64,000 bases of DNA, from positions 186,001 through 250,000 of the forward strand of contig NZ_CP023688.1 in the NCBI RefSeq assembly GCF_008704655.1. The letters are read 5' to 3'. The notes below the pieces were generated by a model. That model had not been told where the DNA came from and made no database searches. It saw nothing but the letters and a program-made list of their open reading frames with translations. Both the position numbers and the translations under genes were made by a program. Of the stretch, positions 42,139 through 55,100 are shown in pieces (the first letter of the stretch is position 1; each line of letters begins with the position of its first letter). The DNA is from Streptomyces rimosus (GTDB taxonomy: Bacteria > Actinomycetota > Actinomycetes > Streptomycetales > Streptomycetaceae).

Positions 42139-45100
42139 GTACGGCTCCTGAGGTGTGTCGGCGGGACGGGTTCGTACGGGGCCGGTGCCGTGCCGGCCAG
42201 TGCGGCGGCGAGGACGGGCCCGATGCGGTCCAGGGCGTGCGGCTGCATCATGTGGCCGTGTTCGCACCGCGCGTCGTGGGTGTGGACAGTGCCGGAGACG
42301 TACGGCTGCCACGCCTCCGCCGGCCAGTGCGCTTCGCCGCGTTCGGGTTCCGCCTTGAACAGCAGGAGGTCGCCCTCGTAGACGGCGGGCCGGAAGGTGT
42401 ACCAGCGCAGGCGGGTGTTGTCGGTCAGGGTCTGCGCCACGGCCGTGACGAGGGGTTCCTCCAGCAGGGCGGCCAGCGCGCTGCCCTGGCCACGGAGGAT
42501 GTCCGCGGCCCGTGCGGGGTCGAGGCCGCGGTGGGCGGTGCCGGGGCTGACCGCGTCGGCGAACAGGAAGGCCACGTCGCGGGCGGTGTGGCGGGGCAGG
42601 ACGCGGTCGGGGTCGACCTGGAGGGGCGCGGCGTCCAGGAGGGCCAGGAACGCCACTTTTTGGCCCTGTTGCTGGAGGCGGGTGGCCATCGCGTGGGCGA
42701 CGGCGCCGCCGAAGGACCAGCCGAGCAGGTGGTAGGGACCGGTCGGCTGGACGGTGCGGATGCGGTCGAGGTAGTCGGCGGCCATGGCGTCGATGGTGGC
42801 GGGCCGGGCGCCGGGCTCGGTCAGGCCGCGTGCCTGGAGTCCGATGACGGGGCGGTCGTGGAGGTGGCGCAGCAGTCCGGCGTACGGCCAACTGATGCCG
42901 GAGGCCGGGTGGACGCAGAACAGGGGCGGGCGGCTGCCGCGCGCTCGCAGCGGCAGCAGGACGTCCAGGGCGTCCGCCGTCGTGGTGGACGCCTCGTGCA
43001 GGGTGCGCAGGAGCCCGGCGGGCGTCTGCGCATCGAACAGGGCGCGGATTCCGGGGTCGGCGCCGAAGACCGTACGGACGCGGCTGATGAGGCGGGCCGC
43101 CAGCAGCGAGTCGCCGCCGAGGTCGAAGAAGCCGTCGTCGGCGCCCACCGCGGGCAGGCCGAGGATTTCGGCGAACAGCGCGCTCATCAGTTCCTCGGGC
43201 GGGCTGCCCGGTGCCCGGCCGCCTTCCGGGGCGGTGACGTCGGGGGCGGGCAGCGCGCGCCGGTCCAGCTTGCCGTTGGCGGTCAGGGGCAGGGCGTCCA
43301 GGAGGACCGCGGCGGCGGGGACCATGAACCGGGGCAGCCGCTCGCGCAGGAACCGGCGCAGTTGTGCGGGGTCCGGTTCGGTGCCGGGTGCGGGGACGGC
43401 GTACGCGACGAGCTGCTTGCGGCCGGGGGTGTCCTCGCGGACGGCCACGGCGGCGCGGTCCACGCCGGGGTGGGCGAGCAGCGCGGCCTGCACCTCGCCG
43501 AGTTCGATCCGTACGCCGTGGATCTTCACCTGGTCGTCGATCCGGCCGAGGTATTCCACGACGCCGTCGGGACGCTGCCGTCCCAGGTCGCCGGTGCGGT
43601 ACATGCGCTCGCCGGGCGCGCCGTACGGGTCGGCCACGAAGCGTTCGGCGGTGAGGGCGGGGCGGTGCAGGTAGCCGCGGGCCAGGCCGGTGCCGGTGAG
43701 GTGGATCTCGCCGGGTACGCCGGGGGGCACCGGGCGCAGTGCGGCGTCCAGGACGTGGACGTGGGTGTTCCAGATGGGCGTTCCGGCGGCCACGTCGGGT
43801 CCGTCGGCGACCGCGTGCAGGCTGTCGCCGCCGGCTTCCGAGGCGCCGTAGAAGTTGACCAGACGGGCGTGCGGGAGGGCGTCGGCGAATCGCTGGGAAA
43901 GGGCGGGCGGGAGTGCTTCGCCGCTGGTCACCCATAGGGTGCAGGTCGCCAGCAGGCCGGTGTCGCCGTCGAGGAGGGCGGCGAGCAGGCTGGGCACGAC
44001 GGTGATACGGGTGGCGCGGTGCCGGGCGACGAGGGCGGCCAGGTCCGCCGGGCTGCGGGCGGTGAGGGAGTCGGCGAGGACGACCGGCGCGCCGTGCAGC
44101 AGGGCACCGAGCAGTTCGGTGGTGCCGTCGATGAAACTCAGAGTGGTCTTGGCGAGCACCGGCTGTCCGGCGTGCCAGGGATACGTACGGGAGCACCACA
44201 GCAGCCGGTTGACGCACCCCCGGTGCAGGCCGACGACGCCCTTGGGGGTGCCGGTGGAGCCGGAGGTGTAGAGGACGTACGCGGGGTGGGGCGGCCTGAG
44301 CGGGGCGCGCCGGTCGGCGTCGGTGAGGTCGGTGTCCGACAGGGTGCGCAGCGCCTCGACCGTGGCGTCCGCGTCCAGGACAAGACGGAGGATGTCCGTG
44401 GCGGGCAGGGCCGGTGCGGTGGCCCGGTCGGTGACGAGCAGGACGGGCCGGGTGTCGCCGAGCATGAAGGCCAGGCGCCCGGCGGGGTAGTCCGGGTCGA
44501 GGAAGAGGTAGGCGGCTCCGGCCTTGAGGACCGCGAGAACGGCGGTGACCATGGCGGGCGTACGGGGCAGGGCCAGCGCGACGACGCTCTCGGGCCCGGC
44601 TCCGCGTGCGGCGAGCAGGCGGGCGAGGCGGTTCGCCGCGGCGTTGAGTTCCGCGTAGGTGAGGGTCAGGTCGGCGTAGTACAGGGCGGGGGCGCCGGGA
44701 TCGGTGGCCGCCCGGTCCTCGAAGAGGCGCGGGAGGACGGTGTCGGGGACGCCGTGCGCGGTGTCGTTGCGTTCGCGCAGGGTGCGGCGTTCCTGGCGGG
44801 AGAGGATGTCGGCCTGGCTGATGCGCTGCCCGGGGTCGGCCGTCGCGGCGTCGGTGATGCGGCGCAGCCGCGCCACGAACGCCTCGACGGTGGGGCGGTC
44901 GAAGAGGTCACTGCTGAACTCGACCGCGGCCTCGACCCCGGCGGGGGTCCCGTCGGGCGCGCGGTGCTCGGTGGCGTTGATCTCCATGTCGAGCCGGGCC
45001 GTGCCGGTGCCGGCGGGCACCGGGGTGATGTCCAGGCCGGGCAGTTCCAGGTCACGGCCGGCGGCGGACTGCCACGTGAGCAGCGTCTGGACGAGCGGGT

Positions 45101-46155
45101 GGCGGGCGGCCGTACGGGGCGGGTTGAGGGCTTCCACGAGGCGTTCGAAGGGGACGTCCTGGTGGGCGTAGGCGGCGAGGTCGACGTCCCGTACGCGCCC
45201 GATGAGTTCGCGGAAGGTGGGGTCGCCGGAGGTGTCGGTGCGCAGGACGAGGGTGTTGACGAAGAAGCCGACCACCTCGTCCAGCGCTTCGTCGGTCCGT
45301 CCCGCGGCGGGGGTGCCGATGGGGATGTCCGTACCGGCGCCCAGCCGGGTGCACAGGGCCGCCAGCGCGGCCTGTACGACCATGAAGACGCTCGCCCCGC
45401 AGTCCCGGGCGAGTGCGGCGAGCCGCTGGTGCGCGGCCGCGTCCCAGGAGAAGGCGAGGTGTCCGCCGCGGCCGCCGGGCTGTGCCGGGCGCGGCCGGTC
45501 GGTGGGCAGCGTCAGTTGGTCGGGCAGGTCGCGCAGATGCGCGGTCCAGTACCTGAGCTGTTCGGCGAGGAGACTGTCCGGGTCGTCCGCGTCGCCGAGG
45601 AGTTCGTGCTGCCAGAGGGCGTAGTCGGCGTACTGGACGGGCGGGGGCGGCAGTTCGGGGGTGCGGCCCGCGCGGCGTTCGGTGTAGGCGTGGGCCAGGT
45701 CGCGCCACAGGGGACCGAAGGACCAGCCGTCGGCGGCGATGTGGTGGACGACGAAGAGCAGCAGGTGTTCCTCGGGGCCGAGGGCGAGGAGTTCGGCGCG
45801 GAGCGGGAGTTCGCGGGTCAGGTCGACGGCCCGGCGGGCGGCGGCGCGGACGCGTGCGCTCACCTCATCGTGATCGGCGCCGGTCAGGTCGGCGAGGGTG
45901 ACGGCGGCGTGCGCGGCGTCCCGGCCGAGCACGATCTGCCGGGGTACGCCGTCGGTCTCGGGCAGGACCGTGCGCAGCACCTCGTGCCGGTCGATCACGT
46001 CCACCAGCGCGGCGCACAGCGCCTGGGCGTCCAGGGCGCCGGTCAGCCGCAGGGCCAGGGGAACGTTGTAGGTGGCGCTCGGCCCTTCGAGGCGGTGCAG
46101 GAACCACAGGCGGCGCTGGGCGTGGGACAGCGGCACCGTGTCCGGCCGGGTGGCG
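42135..46155 (-). other. NRPS module 6: C-A(divergent)-T-TE
   Basis: The adenylation domain is of a different subtype from all others here: [20 protein letters not shown] and [19 protein letters not shown] replace the usual FDASVWE region. If the Asp is aligned, D-G-x-x-E results, which would place an acidic residue in the pocket. The thioesterase has CVHPASG and GWSFGGA. The substrate is not assigned. Confidence 0.8.
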
Positions 46156-49100
46156 GGGCGGAGCGCGGGCCGGGGACGGCGGGCGGCGCGCAGCCGTCCG
46201 GCCGTACCGGCGACGGTCGGTGCGGCGAAGAGGGTCCGCAGGTCGAGTTCGGTGCCCAGGACCGTACGGATGCGTGCGGCCAGCCTGGTGGCCAGCAGGG
46301 AGTCGCCGCCGAGGTCGAAGAAGCTGTCGTCCACCCCGACCGAGGGCAGCCGCAGCACCTCGGCGAACAGGCCGCACAGCACCTCCTCCTCGGGTGTGCG
46401 GGGCGCGCGTCCGGCCGCCGAGGCGGCGAATTCGGGGGCGGGCAGGGCACGCCGGTCGAGCTTGCCGCCGACCGTGGTGGGCAGCGTGTCCAGCACCACG
46501 ACGGCGGCCGGGACCATGTGCTCGGGCAGCCGGGCGCGCAGGAAGTCCCGTACGGCGCCCGGTTCGGGGGCGGCGGCTTCCGGTGTGGCGACCACGTAGC
46601 CGACGAGCCGCGCGGTGCCCGACGCGTCCGTACGGACGGCGGCCGCGGCGCGGGCGACGGCGGGGTGGGCGGTCAGCGCGGCCTCGATCTCCCCCGGCTC
46701 GATACGGAACCCCCGCACCTTCACCTGGTCATCGGCCCGCCCGACGAACTCCAGTTGCCCGTCCGCCCGCCACCGCACCAGATCACCGGTCCGGTACATC
46801 CGCTCCCCCGGCGGATCGTACGGACACGCCACGAACCGCTCCGCCGTCAGCCCCGGACGCCCCACATATCCCCGCGCCAGTCCGGCACCCGCCACGTACA
46901 ACTCCCCCGTCACACCCGGCGGCACCGGCCGCAGGCCCGCGTCCAGCACGTACACCCGGCTGTGGGTGACGGGCGCGCCGATCGGCGGGGTGCCGGAGCC
47001 GTGCAGCGGCTCGCTGAGCGTGGCGCAGATGGTCGCCTCGGTCGGACCGTAGGCGTTGATCATGCGACGGCCCGGCGACCAGCGGGCCACCAGCTCGGGG
47101 GTGCCCGCCTCACCGCCGATGACCAGGGTCTCCAGGTCCGGCAGCGCCGCCGCCGGAACGCCGGCCAGCACCGTCGGCGGGATCAGGCAGTGGCTGACCC
47201 GCTCGCGGGCCAGGAAGTCCGCGAGCGCGGCCCCGGCCAGCGGCCCGGCCGGCGGCACGACCAGCGTGGCGCCCGACGCGAACGCCATCAGCGTCTCCAT
47301 CACGGAGGCGTCGAAGCTGGGCGAGGCGAACCGGAGCACCCGGCTGCCCGGCCGCAGCCCGAAGCGGGCCACCTGAGCGGCGGCGAGGGCGTGGATGCCG
47401 GTGTGGGGCACCGCGACGCCCTTGGGCGCGCCGGTGGAGCCGGAGGTGTGGATGACGTACGCCGGGTGCGACGGCCGGAGGGGCGCGAGCCGGTCGGCGT
47501 CGGTGGGGTTGTGGTCCGGCTGCCCGGTGAGCAGGCCGGGCGTGGGCTCGGCGTCCAGCACCACACACGGCGGCCCGTCGGGCGGCAGTTCGCGGGCGGC
47601 GCCGGCGGTCGTCACGACGAGGACGGGTGCGGTGTCGCGCAGCAGGTACGCGATGCGCTCCCGGGGCAGCGCGGGGTCGACGGGGAGGTGGGCGGCGCCG
47701 GTCTTGGCCACGGCGAGGGCGGCCAGGACGGCCGCGGCGGACCGGGGCAGGCAGAGGGCGACGACGCGCTCGGGCCCCGCGCCACGGCTGATCAGCAGGT
47801 GCGCGAGGCGGTTGGCATCCGCGTTCGCCTCCGCGTACGTCGCCGACCACGCCCCCTCCACCAGGGCGGGCGCGTCGGGCCCCCGGGCGGCCCACCCCTC
47901 GAACAGCGCGGGAAGCAGTCCTGTCGGCAGCCCGCGCGCCGGACCGCTCCACCGTTGCAACAGCAGGCGGTGCTCCCCCGGGGAGAGAATGTCCGCCTGC
48001 CCGACGGGGATCTCGGGCCGAGCGACGGCCGCTTCCAGGAGCCGCCGCAGCCGTACGGCCAGCCCCTCGGCGGTACTGCGGTCGAACAGCGCGGTGGCGA
48101 ACTCGACCGACCCGTCCACCCCGGCGGGCGCCCCGCCCGGCGCCCGGCGCTCGGTGAGCCGGAAGGACAGGTCGAACTTGGCGGTTCCGGTGTGCGCCTC
48201 CTCCTGCTCGACCGCGACGCCGGGCAGGGACAGGGCGCCTCCGGAGGGCGTGTCCACGGCCAGGGCGACCTGGAAAAGCGGATTGCGGCCGGAGGTACGG
48301 TCCGGGTTCAGGGCCTCGACCAGCTGCTCGAAGGGAAGGTCCTGGTGCGCGTACGCCCGTAGGTCGGTCTCCCGGACCCGCCGCAGCAACTCACGGAACG
48401 AGGGGTTTCCGGAGGTATCGGTACGCAGCACCAGCGTGTTGACGAAGAAGCCCACCACCTCGTCCAGGGCTGCGTCCGAGCGGCCTGCCACGGGGGTGCC
48501 CAGCGGAATGTCCGTTCCCGCTCCGAGCCGGGTCAGCAGCGCCGCCAAGGCGGCCTGCACCACCATGAACACGCTCGCCCCGCACTCCTGGGCCAGCGCC
48601 ACCACACGGCCGTGCAACTCCGCGTCCCAATGGAACGGCACCGTCGCGCCCCGGTGATCGGGAGCGGCTGGACGCGGGCGGTCGCACGGCAGCGCCAACT
48701 CGCCCGGCAGGTCAGCCAGTTCGGCGTGCCAAAACTCTTGCTGCTCCTCGCTGCCCTCCAGCAACTGCCACAGCGCGAAGTCCGCGTACTGCACCGGCAG
48801 CGGGCGCCACGCAGGCACACTCCCGTTCCTCCGTGCCTCGTACGCCACCACCACATCCCGCCACAACGGCCCCAACGACCACCCATCAGCTGCAATGTGA
48901 TGCACGAGCACCACCAACACCGACTCATCCCCGCCGCACTCGAACAACTCGGCCCGGAACGGAATCTCCGCCGCCAAGTCGAAGGCATGGCGTGTCGCGC
49001 GACGTACCGCGGCCGTCATGGCGTCGGCAGTCCGGTCCGCCGCCGGTGTCCGTACGAGGAAGGGGCCGTCCGCCGGACGCACCGCCTGGTACGGCTCGCC

Positions 49101-52100
49101 GTCCGCGCCCTCGGCGTACACCGTCCGCAGCACCTCGTGCCGCGCCACCACGTCCCCCAGCGCGGCGTCCAGCGCGTCGGCGTCCACGGTTCCGCGCAGC
49201 CGCAGCACCAACGGCACGTTGTACGCCGCGCTCGGGCCGGTCATGCGGTGCAGCGTCCACAGGCGCCGCTGCCCGGACGACAGCGGCACCCGGTCGGGCC
49301 GGGGCTGCGGGCGGAGCGCGGGGCGGGGCCGGGCCGTGGTGCCGAGGCGGGCAGCCAGGGCGGCGGGGGTGGGTGTCTCGAAGACGGCGCGGAGTTCGAG
49401 TTCCGCGCCCAGTACGGCGCGCACCCGGTTGACCAGCCGGGTGGCCAGCAGCGAGTGGCCGCCGAGCGCGAAGAACCCGTCCTCGGGACCGGCCTCGGCC
49501 ACTCCCAGCACCTCGGCGAACAGGCCGCACAGCGCCTCTTCCTCGGGTGCGCGGGGCGCGCGTCCGGCGGGCCGCACGCCGGTGTCCGGCGCGGGCAGGG
49601 CGCGGCGGTCCAGTTTGCCGTTGGCGGTCAGCGGCAGGGCGTCCAGGAATACGACCGCGGCCGGGATCTGGTGGCCGGGCAGCCGGGCGCTCAGGAATTC
49701 CCGTACGTCCGCGGGGTCGGGTCCGTCGTCGTCCGGCCGCTGGGCCGCGCGGGCGGGCACCGCGTAGGCCACCAGCCGCCGGTCCCCGGGCCGGTCCTCG
49801 CGTACGACGACGACGGCGCGGGCGATTCCGGGGTGAGCGGTGAGGACCGCTTCGGTCTCGCCCGGCTCGATACGGAAGCCCCGCAGCTTCACCTGATCGT
49901 CGGCCCGGCCGATGAACTCCAGCTGCCCGTCCGCCCGCCACCGCACCAGATCACCGGTCCGGTACATCCGCTCCCCCGGCGGACCGTACGGACACGCCAC
50001 GAACCGCTCCGCCGTCAGCCCCGGACGGCCCACATATCCCCGCGCCAATCCGGCACCCGCCACGTACAACTCCCCCGTCACACCCGGCGACACCGGCCGC
50101 AGCCCCGCGTCCAGCACGTACACCCGCGTGTTGGCGACCGGAGTCCCGATCGGCGGTACGCCGCCGTCCGTCAGCGGCCCGGACAGGGTCGCGCAGACCG
50201 TGGTCTCGGTCGGTCCGTACGCGTTGATCATGCGGCGGCCGGACGACCAGCGCGCCACCAGCTCGGTGGGGCACGCCTCGCCCGCCAGTACCAGCGTGAC
50301 GCCTTCGGGCAGGCTGCCGGGGGCGAGCGCCGCCAGGGACGAGGGCGGCAGGGTCAGGTGCGTCACGCCGTACGCGGTCACGGTCTCGGCGAGCGGTGCG
50401 CCCGGCAGCAGGCGGTCCGCCGGTACGACGACGAGGCGGGCGCCCGTCAGCAGGGCCATGCACAGGTTCCAGAACGACGCGTCGAAGCTGGGCGAGGCGG
50501 AGTACAGCACCCTGCTGTCCACGCCGACGTCGAAGCAGTCGTCCATCGCCGCGGCGAGGGAGGCGAAGCCGCTGTGGGAGACCACCACGCCCTTCGGTGT
50601 GCCGGACGATCCGGAGGTGTGGATCACGTACGCGGGGTTGGCGGGGAGTGCGGGGGCCCTGCGGTCGGCGTCGGTGAGGTCGGTGTCCGGAACGGTCGCG
50701 AGGGCGCGTTCCGTGTCGCCCGTGTCGAGGAGGAGGCGGGGTACGGACGTGTCCGGCAGCGTGGCGCCGGTCGCGTGGTCGGTGACCAGGAGCGCGCAGG
50801 ACGCGTCGCGGAGCAGGTAGGTGATGCGTGCGGCCGGGTAACCGGGGTCGACGGGGAGGCAGGCGGCGCCGGTCTTCAGGATGGCGAGCACGGCCGTGAT
50901 CAGTCCGGCGGAGCGCGGCAGTGCCAGCGCCACCACGCCTTCAGGGCCGGCACCCCGGCCGGCCAGCAGCCGGGCCAGGCGGTTGGCGCGGGCGTTCAGC
51001 TCGGCGTAGGTGAGCCGGGTGTCCGGCGATGTGAGCGCCACCGCGTCGGGTGTCCGGGCGACCTGCGCTTCGAAGAGGTCCGGCAGTGTCGCGGCAGGCA
51101 GTGCGCGGGAGGTGGCGTTCGCGGTCTCCAGCAGCGCGTGCCGCTCGGCGGCGGTCAGGATCTCCAGACTGCCGATGGTCCGTTCCGGGGCCGCGACGGC
51201 CGCTTCGAGCAGTCTGCGCAGACGCGCGAGCAGGCCCTCGACGGTGGCCGCGTCGAACAGGTCGGTACGGAACTCCGCCTCCCCTTCGAGCCCGCCCGGA
51301 GTCCGCCCGGCGCCCCGGCGCTCGCGTACGGCGTAGGTGAGGTCCAACTTCGCGGTGCCGGTGGAGACATGGATCTCCTCGGCCTCGGCGCCGGGCAGCC
51401 CGTATCCGGTCCCGGCCGCGTTGTCCATCGTGAGGGCGACGTGGAAGAGCGGGTTGCGGTCGGCGGAGCGGTCCGGGTTCAGGGCCTCGACCAGCTGCTC
51501 GAAGGGGAGATCCTGGTGTGCGTACGCCCGTAGGTCGGTCTCCCGGACCCGCCGCAGCAGCTCACGGAACGACGGATCGCCGGAGGTATCGGTACGCAGC
51601 ACCAGCGTATTGACGAAGAAGCCCACCACCTCGTCCAGCGCAGCGTCGGTACGGCCCGCCACCGCTGACCCCAGCGGAATGTCCGTACCCGCCCCCAGCC
51701 GGGTCAGCAGCGCCGCCAAGGCGGCCTGCACCACCATGAACACACTCGCCCCGCACTCCCGAGCCAGCGCCACCACACGGCCGTGCAACTCCGCGTCCCA
51801 ATGGAACGGCACCGTCGCACCCCGGTGATCGGGAGTGACAGGACGCGGACGGTCGTACGGGAGCTCCAGCTCACCCGGCAAATCGGCCAGCTCGGCACGC
51901 CAGAACTCTGCCTGCCCCTCACTGCAGTCCAGCAACTGCCACAACGCGAAATCCGCGTACTGCACCGGCAACGCGTCCCACTCAGGCGCACCACCAGCCC
52001 TCCGCGCCTCGTACGCCACCACCACATCCCGCCACAACGGCCCCAACGACCACCCATCCGCCGCGATGTGATGCACGAGCACCACCAACACCGACTCATC

Positions 52101-55100
52101 CCTGTCACCCACGAACAATTCGGCCCGGAACGGAATCTCCGCCGCCAGGTCGAAGGCATACCGCGCGGCCCGCTCCGCCTCGGGCAACGCGGCCCCGCTC
52201 GATGTCACCGTCAGATACGACCGGCCCGCGTCGTGGTCGCGCACCACCTGGTACGGCTCGCCGTCCGCGCCCTCGGCGTACACGGTCCGCAGCACCTCGT
52301 GCCGCGCCACCACGTCGCCCAGCGCCGCGTCCAGCGCGTCCGTGTCCACCGTGCCGCGCAGCCGCAGCACCAGCGGCACGTTGTAGCCCGCGCCCGGCCC
52401 CGCCAGCCGGTGCAGGAACCACAGGCGCCGTTGTCCGTACGACAGGGGCAACCGGGCGGGCCGTTCGGCGCGTACGACGGCGGGGCGGGCGGCTGCCGCG
52501 CCGTCCACGCGCCGGGCCAGCGCGGCCGGGGTGCGCGCCTCGAACAGGGCGCGGATGGTCAGCTCCCGGCCCAGCGCCGCGCGGGCGAGGCCGATGAGCC
52601 GGGTGGCGAGGAGGGAGTGGCCGCCCAGGTCGAAGAAGTCGTCGTCGGCGCCCACTTCGGGCAGGCCGAGCACATCGGCGAACAGGCCGCAGAGGATTTC
52701 CTCGCGGGCGTCGCGGGGTTCCCGCCCGGTGGTGGTACGCCCGGGTTCCGGCAGCGCTCGCGCGTCGAGCTTGCCGTTGGGGGTGAGGGGCAGCGTGTCC
52801 AGCACGACGACCGCGGAAGGCAGCAGGTGGGCGGGCAGCCGCTCGCCCACGTACCGCCGCAGTTCGCCGGGGTGTGGGGCGGCTCCGTCCCTGGGTGCCG
52901 CGTAGGCCACCAGCCGCCGGTCCCCCGGCCGGTCCTCGCGTACGACGACCGCCGCCGCGCCGACCTGCGGATGAGCGGTCAGCGCTGCCCGCACCTCCCC
53001 GGGCTCGATACGGAAGCCCCGCAGCTTCACCTGCTCATCGGCCCGCCCGACGAACTCCAGCTGGCCATCCTCCCGCCACCGCACGAGATCACCGGTCCGG
53101 TACATCCGCTCCCCCGGCGGACCGTACGGACACGCCACGAACCGCTCCGCCGTCGGCCCCGGACGGTTCAGGTAACCCCGGGCCAGCCCGACACCCGCCA
53201 CATACAGCTCCCCCGTCACACCCGGCGGCACCGGCCGCAACCCCGCGTCCAGCACGTACACCCGCATCCCGGCGATCGGCGTCCCGATCGGCGGAACGCC
53301 GTCACCCTTCAGCGGTACGGACATCGTCACGCACACCGTCGCCTCGGTCGGCCCGTACACATTGGTCATCGAGCGGCCCGGTGCCCAGCGCGCCACCAGT
53401 TCGGCGGAGCACGCCTCGCCCGCCACCGCGAGCACGGTCCCCGGCGGGAGCGCGTCGGGCGGCAGTCCGGCGAGGACGCTCGGCGGCAGCTTCAGGTGGG
53501 TCACGCCGAACCGGGCGACGGCTTCGGCCAGTTCCCCGCCGGCGAGGAGGGCGCCGGCGGGGGCGACGGCGAGGGTGGCTCCGGAGAGGAGGGCGGTGCA
53601 CAGGTCGGACACGGAGGCGTCGAAGCCCGGCGGGGCGAAGAGCAGGACGACGCTGCCGGGGCCGGTGCGGAAGCGGGTGATCTGCGCGGCGGCGAGCGCG
53701 GCGATGCCCTCGTGGGTGACCTGAACGCCCTTGGGTCCGCCGGTGGAGCCGGAGGTGTGGATGACGTACGCCGGGTGCCGCGGCTTGAGGGGCGTGATCC
53801 GTTCGGCGTCGTGGAGGGCGGTTGCCGGAAGGCCGGCGAGTTGGGCGCGGGTGGCCGGATCGTCCAGTACGAGACGGGGCTCGGGGCCCTGCGGCAGCAG
53901 TCCGGCGGTGGCGCTGTCCGTGAGTACCAGCGCCGGGCGGGTGTCGCGGAGCAGGGCGGTGGTGCGCTCGGCCGGGTGGGACGGGTCGAGCGGGACGTAG
54001 GCGGCGCCGGTCTTCAGGACGGCCAGAAGCGAGACGATCAGGTCGGCGGAGCGGGGCAGCGCGAGGGCCACCGTCCGCTCCGGGCCCGCGCCGTGCGGGA
54101 CGAGCAGGTGCGCCAGCCGGTTGGCCACCGCGTCGAGTTCGGCGTAGGTCAGCGCGGTGTCGGCGCTCCGTACCGCCGTGGCTCCGGGGGTCTGGGCCGC
54201 CTGGGCCTCGAAGAGGGCGGGCCAGGTGCGCGGTGCGGGCCGGGGGCCGGGTGTGGTGCTCCAGGTGCGCAGGAGGCGGGTGCGTTCCGGGGGTGAGAGG
54301 ACGGGGAGGTCGCCCACGGTGCGGTCCGGGTCGCCGGCTGCCGCCTTCAGGACGCGGACCAGGCGGCCCAGGACGGCCGCGGCGGCGCGTGCGTCGAACA
54401 CATCGGGGCGGTGGCCCAGTTTGAGGCGCAGCCGTGCGCCGGGGAGGACGGCCAGGCTCAGCGGGTAGTGGGTGCCGCTGGTGATGCGGGGTTCCGTGGC
54501 GCGCAGCGGGCCCTGGGGCCCGGTCGGCTCGCCGGGAAGGTTCTCGAAGACCAGGAGGGTGTCGAAGAGCTGGTCGTGGCCGCAGAGGCGGTGCAGTGCG
54601 GAGAGGCCGAGGTGCTGGTGGGGCAGCAGTCCGGCCTGCTCGTCCTGGAGGCGGGACAGGGCGCGGGCGAAGGGCTGGGCGGCGTCGAGCCGTACCCGTA
54701 CCGGCACGGTGTTGTTGAACATACCGACCATGTCCTCGACTCCCGGCACCCCCGGGGGCCGCCCGGCGACCGTGGCGCCGAAGAGGATGTCGTCCCGGCC
54801 GGTCAGGCAGCGCAGCACCACGGCCCAGGCGCCCTGGAGGACGGTGTTCAGCGTCAGGCCGTGGCGGCGGGCGAGCGTGTGCAGGTCCGCGGTCAGTCCG
54901 GCGGACAGGGTGGCCCAGACGCGTTCGTGCTCCACGGTGCCGTCGGCGGCGTGTCCGGCCACCACGAGGGTCGGGCCGTCCACGCCGGACAGTGCCTGCT
55001 GCCAGGCCGCTTCGGCCGTCGTACGGTCCTGGGAGGTGAGCCAGTGCAGATAGTCCCGGTACGGGGCGGGGGCGGCCAGGCCCGTGGGGTCGCCGCCCGC

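Larger units (their letters stand above)
46156..49305 (-). other. NRPS module 5: C-A-T
   Basis: Condensation HHIAADG, adenylation pocket by eye D-A-M-L-V-G-A-I-C (hydrophobic, substrate not assigned), carrier GGDSLLA. Confidence 0.8.
49306..52465 (-). other. NRPS module 4: C-A(Phe)-T
   Basis: The pocket by eye is D-A-W-T-V-A-A-V-C, a standard phenylalanine code (GrsA itself is D-A-W-T-I-A-A-I-C). Condensation HHIAADG, carrier GGHSLLA. Its C domain is almost identical over long stretches to that of module 5. Confidence 0.82.

Noticed and set aside
46720..53240. Repeated DNA blocks considered as insertion elements
   Set aside because: They lie in frame inside A and C domains and encode conserved motifs, so they are shared module sequence, not mobile DNA.
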